The notes under the pieces were generated by a model that was not told the DNA's origin, did not search any database, and saw nothing but the letters and a program-made list of their open reading frames with translations. Positions 57,569-64,000 of a DNA stretch of 64,000 nucleotides are shown piece by piece; positions within the stretch are counted from its first letter, which is position 1, and each line of letters opens with the position of its first letter. This DNA is from Pedobacter riviphilus (lineage in GTDB: Bacteria > Bacteroidota > Bacteroidia > Sphingobacteriales > Sphingobacteriaceae), in assembly GCF_014692875.1 (NCBI RefSeq), contig NZ_CP061171.1:3224001-3288000 (forward strand), read 5' to 3'. The position numbers and the translations under genes were made by a program.

Positions 57569-57624
57569 GGCTAATGTACAAGCTTAATTAAAAAATACAA
57601 TTGATTCATGGCTTATCTAATCGG

Positions 57625-60027
57625 TTATTGAACTTTATAGGTTGTTTTGGCTGATACGGCCACTCCTTTATCTGTAATTCCATCGGCTTTGATCAAAATA
57701 TCGGCTTTATTATCTCCATTAAAATAAGTGATGGTTGCTTCACCATTTTCGTTTGTTTTTACTGCTGGTGACCAGAAAATGGTGGTGCGTAAATCTTTAT
57801 TTGGTGTTGCCGGACTGCTATAATTTGGCGAATAAAAAGTCCTTGCGGCATAATAACCGTTTAAATTAAGGTTCAGTAAATCTAAATTTGGTCCGCGCAA
57901 AGCTTCATCTTTCAAATTAAGACTAATCAGGTACACATCTTTTCCGCTACTGTTTAACAAATGCTGAATTTTAACCTGATTAATCTGATCCATGGTTAAA
58001 CTGTAGTAATCTAAGCGTTCGGTAAAGAGTTCCTCTCTGTTATTTACTTTTATTATCGGCCTAACCCTTTTTCCATTGGCAATAAAAGTGACTCCTTCAT
58101 TGCCCAGCGTATCATTTTCTTCTGCCGGATAACTTCCTTTAGCCTTTGTTAATAGAAAATGTTCTAATCCTTTATATGAATAATCGGCTGCTGTAATATT
58201 GAAAACCTCTTCAGGGTAACCGAATGACGTAAGTACATCCTGAAACAACGTTACCTTGTTGTTTTGGGCCGCCTTAATTTCAATATCTTTAAGGCTGATC
58301 GAATCGCCAAACTTGTAAGTCCGGTTATAATCCATGCGCTTTCCTATTTCTACATTCAGGGTATTCGAAATTCCAGATGATATCGTTTTTAACGGTGTCA
58401 AATTTAAAGGTTTAATCAATGTATCAATCTGTAACCAGCCACCTTTTTTCCCTTTATCATCTTTTGATGAAATTTTTACTGTTTGATTGCCATACCAACT
58501 CAGCCCATCCAGGAAATAGCGCCCATTCTGATCGGTTTTCGTGGTAAAGATTTTATTGCCTGTAAAGTTGGTGCCAAACAGGGTAATATTCATATTCGGG
58601 ATTGGTTTATCAGCCAGTTTCTCTCTTACCATTCCTTTAATTGTGATGCCAGGCTCGGGCAAATAACTTATTTTAATAGCAGAATCGGCCAGTTTTCTCC
58701 AGATATAATCTCGCCAGCCCTGGGTAAGCAACAATAAGTCGAGCTGTTTTAAACGAGACGGGTTTTTAGTATCAAAATATTGTGCAGCATTTTTAATATC
58801 TCCCTTTACTTCCGATTGTAACATCAAATACGAAACAATATCATTTCCATCATCAGGAATAAGCCCATCAACGGCAGCTAATGAAAATGCAGTTTTAGCA
58901 GGCTGGCCAAGAAAATTAGTCGCTTTTACTTTAATAACCACCTTCTCTCTCGGCTTATAAACGTTTTTACTTAGGCTAAGCGAGAAGTTCACTTTATTTT
59001 CTTCTTGTATAAAAATAAGCCGTTCACAATTTGGCCTGTTCTGATCATCTAGTAACGTTATGCTTGCAATGCCATTCGGTAAACCTTTAGTTGGGATAGA
59101 CACTGATACTGTAGCTTTACTTAATTTAATTGATCCGGAATAAATATTATCGCCTGCATGTTTAATGACAAGCGAAATGGTCTTATCCCGCAACTCACCG
59201 AACATTAACTCATTAGCACTAATATTTGCCTTGATATTTAAAGAATCGGTGGTAACATGTAATGAAAGTCCTTTTTTAAGACTTGCCGGCATTTCTGACG
59301 AGAATTTTTCTTTGCCATAAAATCCTTCAACCTTATATTTCTCATCTGTTTTAGGCGTAAAAGCAAAAATACCTATCCCCACATCGGTACTTTGAAAAGT
59401 AGTTACGGTATCGCCTTTTGATGAAATTATGCTACCTGTGGCTTTAATTCCATTCCCAGCATCATCATTAGTTTTAAAGGCAACGATACTGGTCAATCCT
59501 TCAACCAATGAGCCACCCTCCGGGAAAAATGCTATCATTTTTTTCGAATTGGAAACATCGGCTTTCTTAGCTGGATTACGCGTAAAATAAGATCTGTTTT
59601 CGATCACGTTATTGCTGATATAAATCCTTTTTTGAAAAACAAAATCATCGCCAAAGTTCCGCATCCAATTGGTGTAAGCCCTAATGCCATACCAACCAGT
59701 AGGAATAGAATCTTTTAGTTTAAAATCTCCTTTTCCCAGTCCACCATCCAGCCTGATCATTTTCCGGTCTAAAACTTCTGATTTTGGTGAAAGCAGCTCA
59801 ACATATAAATTATTGCTGGTTGCGGTTAAACTGCTGCTTTTTCCATTTACCAAATAGGCGCTAAACCAAACATCCTCACCGGTGCTGTAATAACTACGGT
59901 CTATCTGCAGGTATGATTTCTCAAAAAAGAGTTTAACCGATTGTTTATCTGCAGTTTTTTGCTGTGCCAAACCACAAAGTGTTAATGAACTTAGGAGGCT
60001 AAGCAAAATGTATTTTTTGAAATTCAT
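57625..60027 (-). CDS. Large secreted MG2-like / carboxypeptidase-regulatory-like protein
   Basis: An 800-residue exported protein (signal peptide MNFKKYILLSLLSSLTLCGLAQ; the frame extends to 60078, but the start at 60027 gives a proper signal). Residues about 30-130 resemble the alpha-2-macroglobulin MG2 domain (KLFFEKSYLQIDRSYYSTGEDVWFSAYLVNG, GWYGIRAYTNWMRNFGD). Around 460-520 is a CarboxypepD-like part (ITIKGMVREKLADKPIPNMNITL) after the typical LTQGWRDYIWRKL. The C terminus (GEATITYFNGDNKADILIKADGIT) is another beta domain. Function unknown; it heads the PL11-CE12-CE12 group and probably acts at the envelope. Confidence 0.8.
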   Translation of the reverse strand: MNFKKYILLSLLSSLTLCGLAQQKTADKQSVKLFFEKSYLQIDRSYYSTGEDVWFSAYLVNGKSSSLTATSNNLYVELLSPKSEVLDRKMIRLDGGLGKGDFKLKDSIPTGWYGIRAYTNWMRNFGDDFVFQKRIYISNNVIENRSYFTRNPAKKADVSNSKKMIAFFPEGGSLVEGLTSIVAFKTNDDAGNGIKATGSIISSKGDTVTTFQSTDVGIGIFAFTPKTDEKYKVEGFYGKEKFSSEMPASLKKGLSLHVTTDSLNIKANISANELMFGELRDKTISLVIKHAGDNIYSGSIKLSKATVSVSIPTKGLPNGIASITLLDDQNRPNCERLIFIQEENKVNFSLSLSKNVYKPREKVVIKVKATNFLGQPAKTAFSLAAVDGLIPDDGNDIVSYLMLQSEVKGDIKNAAQYFDTKNPSRLKQLDLLLLTQGWRDYIWRKLADSAIKISYLPEPGITIKGMVREKLADKPIPNMNITLFGTNFTGNKIFTTKTDQNGRYFLDGLSWYGNQTVKISSKDDKGKKGGWLQIDTLIKPLNLTPLKTISSGISNTLNVEIGKRMDYNRTYKFGDSISLKDIEIKAAQNNKVTLFQDVLTSFGYPEEVFNITAADYSYKGLEHFLLTKAKGSYPAEENDTLGNEGVTFIANGKRVRPIIKVNNREELFTERLDYYSLTMDQINQVKIQHLLNSSGKDVYLISLNLKDEALRGPNLDLLNLNLNGYYAARTFYSPNYSSPATPNKDLRTTIFWSPAVKTNENGEATITYFNGDNKADILIKADGITDKGVAVSAKTTYKVQ

Positions 60028-60491
60028 ATTAATTTGTCCATTAGGAAAAACAAAATTTTGCACACAAAACCCCTTCAAAAAAACATAGTCATACCAGAAT
60101 ATTGAAGAAACGAAGGCTCATCATGTGTTATTGGTTAGTGGATCATAACAGCCGCTGGGTAATGGCCATTAACTGATTCATGTCGAATGTAAATAGTATA
60201 TTTTTAAGGTGCATCCTGTAGTATCCTGCTTTTTTATAATGACAATATGTTATAAGAAAGATTTTAAAGGTTTGTGAAAGATAAATTTTAAACATCTAGT
60301 AAAAAGTTACTTTACTAAACCCTTTTACTAATTCTGTCTATATTTCCTTTGCTTACATTATTTTCTCAAATGCTAAGATTCTAGAATTTATCAACAAAAT
60401 GACTGAAGGAGAAAAAAATAAATGTTCTTATGACGTTTATTATTTTAAATATTTTACTTTTACCATCAGAATCTTCCAAATATTAAACCAT
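60028..60491. promoter_or_regulatory. Divergent regulatory region between MG2-like operon and GH51 operon
   Basis: A 464-base gap with three marked elements: the CAGGAT site at 60211-60229, the 12-base palindrome TAATGGCCATTA (60160-60171), and TAGTAAA-N7-TTTACTA (60297-60317) followed by another TTTTACTA (60323-60330). TTCCTTTG at 60344-60351 is one mismatch from the Bacteroidota -7 box. The frame open from 60399 is not used for GH51 because it lacks a signal sequence until 60492. Confidence 0.45.
60211..60229 (-). promoter_or_regulatory. Direct repeat CAGGAT-N4-CAGGAT, site 3
   Basis: Plus-strand GCATCCTGTAGTATCCTGC, identical to site 2 over 19 bases. On the minus strand it lies 184 bases before the MG2-like start in the same relative orientation as sites 1 and 2; relative to GH51 it is inverted, 263 bases upstream. 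Confidence 0.6.
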
Positions 60492-62495
60492 ATGAAACTA
60501 AATTACCCTGTAAAAAGTGTGTTTTCTGCATGCCTAGCCTATGCTTCAATTGGAATTGGCTATATTACAGAAGTGCAGGCACAAACTGCAAAAGTGATTA
60601 AAGTTAAAACAGACCATACTATTGCCAAGGTGCAACCCAATATGTGGGGTGTGTTTTTCGAGGATATTAACTTTGGTGCCGACGGCGGCATTTATGCCGA
60701 GCTGATTAAAAACCGCTCTTTCGAATTTGCCAAACCACTAATGGGCTGGAGTATCCAGCGCAAAAAACAACAGGAAGGCGAAATTTTGGTGGTAAACCGT
60801 AAAGAGGTAAATACAGCCAATCCCAGATATTTACAGGTAAAAAAACAAACCGACGATTTTGAGCTTGTAAACGAAGGATTTAAAGGTATTGGCGTAAAAA
60901 AAGGATTACGTTACGATTTTTCATTGATGTACCGCCAATTAAAACCAGGTGTAAAACTGGTGTTAATGTTAAAAGATGTGAACAATAAAATCATCGGACA
61001 GGGAAGTTTAACCCCTGATCAAACAGGTAGCGACTGGAAAAAACAATCTGCAAGTTTTACCGCTACTGAAACCGATCCAAAAGCTAAATTCTCTATCCTG
61101 TTCCAAGGAAATGGAGATATTGATGTGGATATGATTAGCCTTTTCCCTGGCGATACCTGGAAAAACCGTCCGCAAGGATTAAGGGCAGATATGGTGCAGT
61201 TATTGGCCGATATGAAACCAGGTTTTATCCGTTTCCCAGGCGGCTGTATTGTAGAAGGAACCGATCTCGCCAACCGGTACCAATGGAAAAAAACCATTGG
61301 CCCGATCGAAAACAGGCAGTTGATTGTGAACCGCTGGAATATGGAATTTGCCAACCGCGTTGCACCAGATTATTACCAGAGTTTTGGTTTAGGCTTTTTC
61401 GAATATTTCCAACTGGCAGAAGATATAGGTTCAGATGCCCTCCCAATATTAAATTGCGGTATGGCCTGCCAGTACAACTCTGCTGAGGTAGCCTCACTTG
61501 ATGAACTGGACCCTTATGTACAGGATGCTTTAGACTTAATCGAATTTGCCAATGGCGATGTAACAACCAAATGGGGGAAAATGAGGGCAGATCTTGGCCA
61601 TCCAAAACCTTTCAATTTAAAAATGATGGGTGTAGGAAACGAAAACTGGGGACCACAGTACCTGGAAAGGCTAGCGATTTTCACTAAAGCCATAAAAGCC
61701 AAATATCCTGATTTTAAACTGATCAACAGCTCTGGTACCGATCCCCAAGGCGACCGCTTTGACTTATTGAATACTACTTTAAGAAACAATAATGCAGATT
61801 TTATCGATGAACATTATTACCGCCCTGCCGATTGGTTTTTGAAAAATGCCGGCCGCTACGACAATTACCCACGCAACGGTTCGAAGGTTTTTGTAGGCGA
61901 ATATGCTGTACATGCCAATGGTAATATTACTGGCAGCAATAAGAACAACTGGCAAAGTGCATTGGCATCGGCTTCGTTAATGACTGGACTTGAACGCAAC
62001 GCAGATGTGGTACAAATGGCCTCTTATGCACCACTCTTTGCCCATATTGATGCCTGGCAATGGGCACCCGATATGATCTGGGTAGATAATTTAAAATCGT
62101 ATGGTACACCAGATTATTATGTTCAGAAACAGTTTTCTACCAACAAAGGAACTGATGTAGTTTCGATTACGCTTGATGAGAAGAACATCACCGGCCAGGA
62201 TGGCCTTTATGCTTCTGCTGTAACTGATCAGACGAAAAAAGAACTAATCATTAAAATTACCAATAACTCCGATCAGGCACAAAACATCGATTTCGACCTT
62301 GAAGGAAAATTAAAACTAAAAAGTAAAGGTATCAATGAGGAAATAGCGAACAGCAACCTGAATCAGCTCAATTCTTTCGAAAATCCTGAAGCGGTAAGCC
62401 CACAAAAAAATACAGTTAACCTAAAAGGCAAAAAGCTCAACATCACTTTAAAGCCTTATTCTTTTAATGTTATTAAAATCCCATTTAACCAATAG
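60492..62495 (+). CDS. Alpha-L-arabinofuranosidase, GH51
   Basis: A 667-residue secreted enzyme releasing arabinofuranose from arabinan side chains. The start at 60492 (MKLNYPVKS) begins a signal peptide ending TEVQAQ. An N-terminal [28 protein letters not shown] is followed by a carbohydrate-binding-like insert (about 70-200), then the barrel: [26 protein letters not shown], acid/base E384 (GVGNENWGP) and nucleophile E470 ([11 protein letters not shown]). The C-terminal beta domain ends [15 protein letters not shown]. The second GH51 gene starts 13 bases after the stop, so they form one operon. Confidence 0.93.
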   Translation: MKLNYPVKSVFSACLAYASIGIGYITEVQAQTAKVIKVKTDHTIAKVQPNMWGVFFEDINFGADGGIYAELIKNRSFEFAKPLMGWSIQRKKQQEGEILVVNRKEVNTANPRYLQVKKQTDDFELVNEGFKGIGVKKGLRYDFSLMYRQLKPGVKLVLMLKDVNNKIIGQGSLTPDQTGSDWKKQSASFTATETDPKAKFSILFQGNGDIDVDMISLFPGDTWKNRPQGLRADMVQLLADMKPGFIRFPGGCIVEGTDLANRYQWKKTIGPIENRQLIVNRWNMEFANRVAPDYYQSFGLGFFEYFQLAEDIGSDALPILNCGMACQYNSAEVASLDELDPYVQDALDLIEFANGDVTTKWGKMRADLGHPKPFNLKMMGVGNENWGPQYLERLAIFTKAIKAKYPDFKLINSSGTDPQGDRFDLLNTTLRNNNADFIDEHYYRPADWFLKNAGRYDNYPRNGSKVFVGEYAVHANGNITGSNKNNWQSALASASLMTGLERNADVVQMASYAPLFAHIDAWQWAPDMIWVDNLKSYGTPDYYVQKQFSTNKGTDVVSITLDEKNITGQDGLYASAVTDQTKKELIIKITNNSDQAQNIDFDLEGKLKLKSKGINEEIANSNLNQLNSFENPEAVSPQKNTVNLKGKKLNITLKPYSFNVIKIPFNQ

Positions 62496-62508
62496 ATTTA
62501 ACGAGATC

Positions 62509-64000
62509 ATGATGAAAAAACTTCTCTTATCTGCAACACTTTTCTGCAGTTCTATTTTAGTGCAGGCACAAAAAGAAACCCAGCTAACCATTAAACCTGC
62601 GGGCGATCAAGTGGTGAGCAAGCACATTTACGGTCATTTTTCAGAACATTTGGGCCGCTGTATTTACGATGGCTTTTGGGTAGGCGAAAATTCAACTATC
62701 CCCAATAAAGGAAGAATAAGATTAGATATTGTAGAAGCATTAAAAAAGATAAAAGTACCCAACCTGCGCTGGCCAGGTGGCTGTTTTGCTGACGAATACC
62801 ATTGGAGAGATGGTATCGGCCCTCGAAACCAGCGTCCAAAAATGGTTAATACCAATTGGGGCGGGGTAACTGAAGACAATAGTTTTGGTACACACGAATT
62901 TTTGGATCTCTGCCAGATGCTCGATTGCGAACCTTACATCGCAGGAAATGTAGGCAGCGGAACTGTTGAAGAAATGGCCAAATGGGTAGAATATCTTAAT
63001 TTTGATGGGGTAAGCCCAATGACGGCCATCCGCAGCCAAAATGGTAGAGAAAAACCATGGAAAGTTTCTTTCTGGGGCGTAGGTAACGAAAGTTGGGGTT
63101 GCGGTGGCAACATGACACCAGCTTATTATTCTGATTTATACCGCAGGTATGCCACTTATGCACGCAATTATCCAGGTGCTCCGCTAAAAAGAATTGCCAG
63201 TGGAGCCAATTCAAGCGATTACAACTGGACTGAAACCTGTATGAAAAATATTGGTGACCAAATGTGGGGATTAACCTTGCACTACTACACACTTCCAACC
63301 GGAAACTGGGGCAAAAAAGGGTCAGCTACTAAATTTGATGAAGCACAATACTTTTCGACCATGAAAAACTGCTTGCATATGGAAGAACTGGTAAGCAAAC
63401 ACGCCGCAATAATGGATAAATACGATCCTAAAAAGAAGGTTGCTTTAGTGGTTGACGAATGGGGAATCTGGACCGATGTAGAGCCTGGTACTAACCCTGG
63501 TTTCTTATATCAGCAGAACAGTTTACGTGATGCTTTAATTGCAGGTACTACTTTGAATATCTTTAATAATCACTCAGATCGCGTTAAAATGGCCAATCTG
63601 GCGCAAACAGTAAACGTTTTACAGGCTTTAATCTTAACTGAAAAGGACAAAATGATCCTTACGCCTACTTATCATGTTTTTGATCTCTACAAAGTACATC
63701 AGGATGCCAAATATTTACCAATTGCCTTTACCAGTCCCGATTATGTTGTAGGCGATCAAAAAATCCCAGCCTTAAACGTTTCTGCTTCGCAGGATGCCAG
63801 TGGTGCTATCCATATTTCTTTGGTCAATTTAGATCCGAACAAAAAAATTGCGTTAAGTACCGTTTTAGATGGTTTGAAATGGAGCTCAGTTACAGGACAG
63901 ATTTTAACCTCAGCTAAACTAACCGATGTAAACACGTTCAACGATTTGAACAAGGTGCACAATGCAAACTTTACAGGTGCAAGAAAATCAGGCAGTTTAT
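62509..64000 (+). CDS. Alpha-L-arabinofuranosidase, GH51, second copy (3' end outside window)
   Basis: At least 497 residues are encoded before the window ends; no stop is reached. [21 protein letters not shown] is the signal peptide. The TIM barrel begins [21 protein letters not shown], then [21 protein letters not shown], acid/base E194 ([12 protein letters not shown]), LTLHYYTLP and nucleophile E317 (VVDEWGIW). Unlike the upstream GH51 there is no long insert after the first strand, so this is a different subfamily, close to intracellular-type arabinofuranosidases but exported here. The start ATG at 62509 is followed at once by a second ATG. Confidence 0.93.
   Translation, partial: MMKKLLLSATLFCSSILVQAQKETQLTIKPAGDQVVSKHIYGHFSEHLGRCIYDGFWVGENSTIPNKGRIRLDIVEALKKIKVPNLRWPGGCFADEYHWRDGIGPRNQRPKMVNTNWGGVTEDNSFGTHEFLDLCQMLDCEPYIAGNVGSGTVEEMAKWVEYLNFDGVSPMTAIRSQNGREKPWKVSFWGVGNESWGCGGNMTPAYYSDLYRRYATYARNYPGAPLKRIASGANSSDYNWTETCMKNIGDQMWGLTLHYYTLPTGNWGKKGSATKFDEAQYFSTMKNCLHMEELVSKHAAIMDKYDPKKKVALVVDEWGIWTDVEPGTNPGFLYQQNSLRDALIAGTTLNIFNNHSDRVKMANLAQTVNVLQALILTEKDKMILTPTYHVFDLYKVHQDAKYLPIAFTSPDYVVGDQKIPALNVSASQDASGAIHISLVNLDPNKKIALSTVLDGLKWSSVTGQILTSAKLTDVNTFNDLNKVHNANFTGARKSGSL

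Overview
This 64 kb window looks like a chromosomal segment of a Bacteroidota bacterium of the Pedobacter / Sphingobacteriaceae type. The evidence is the low GC content, the many secreted proteins ending their signal peptides in A-x-A-Q, SusC/SusD and FecR/ECF-sigma systems, TPR-HTH regulators, DUF5686-type outer-membrane proteins and many glycoside hydrolases. I saw no tRNA, rRNA, CRISPR array, IS transposase or prophage. Taxonomy and family names come from motif recognition, not from a search.

Left edge (1-2036): the end of a PiT phosphate transporter, a two-domain universal stress protein, and a small Cys-rich protein. 2214-13352, minus strand: ten tightly packed genes that read as a complete inositol-sphingolipid pathway. 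In transcription order they are serine palmitoyltransferase, a GNAT protein resembling bacterial ceramide synthase, a CerR-like reductase, inositol-3-phosphate synthase, a PgpA-type phosphatase, GtrA, a DUF5686-type outer-membrane protein (split by an indel), a CDP-alcohol phosphatidyltransferase fused to an exported domain, a fatty-acid hydroxylase, and an Aur1-like PAP2 enzyme. Together they could take serine, acyl-CoA and glucose-6-phosphate to (hydroxylated) inositol phosphoceramide. A divergent, frameshifted AraC gene lies upstream.

14949-21955, minus strand: a phytate locus (beta-propeller phytase, beta-helix lipoprotein, TonB-dependent receptor, TPR-HTH regulator), so inositol phosphate chemistry occurs on both sides of the AraC gene. 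22181-34837: two small plus-strand genes, a SusC/SusD pair with its own FecR anti-sigma and ECF sigma factors, and a sulfur/redox group (Lrp regulator, cysteine-synthase-like enzyme, split DsbD system).

35443 to the right edge: a large pectin (rhamnogalacturonan-I / arabinan) degradation cluster with GH2, GH39, GH28, GH106, L-rhamnose mutarotase, GH31, GH115, GH105, GH2, two CE12 esterases, PL11, a large MG2-like protein and two GH51 arabinofuranosidases (the second cut by the window end). No SusC/D pair sits inside it. A direct repeat CAGGAT-N4-CAGGAT, in the same orientation relative to the gene, precedes three of its transcription units and suggests one shared activator.

Three genes (DUF5686 protein, AraC, GH39) are each split by a single-nucleotide indel, two of them in homopolymers. 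This may reflect sequencing error or real inactivation. Several dispersed palindromic repeats occupy the intergenic gaps.
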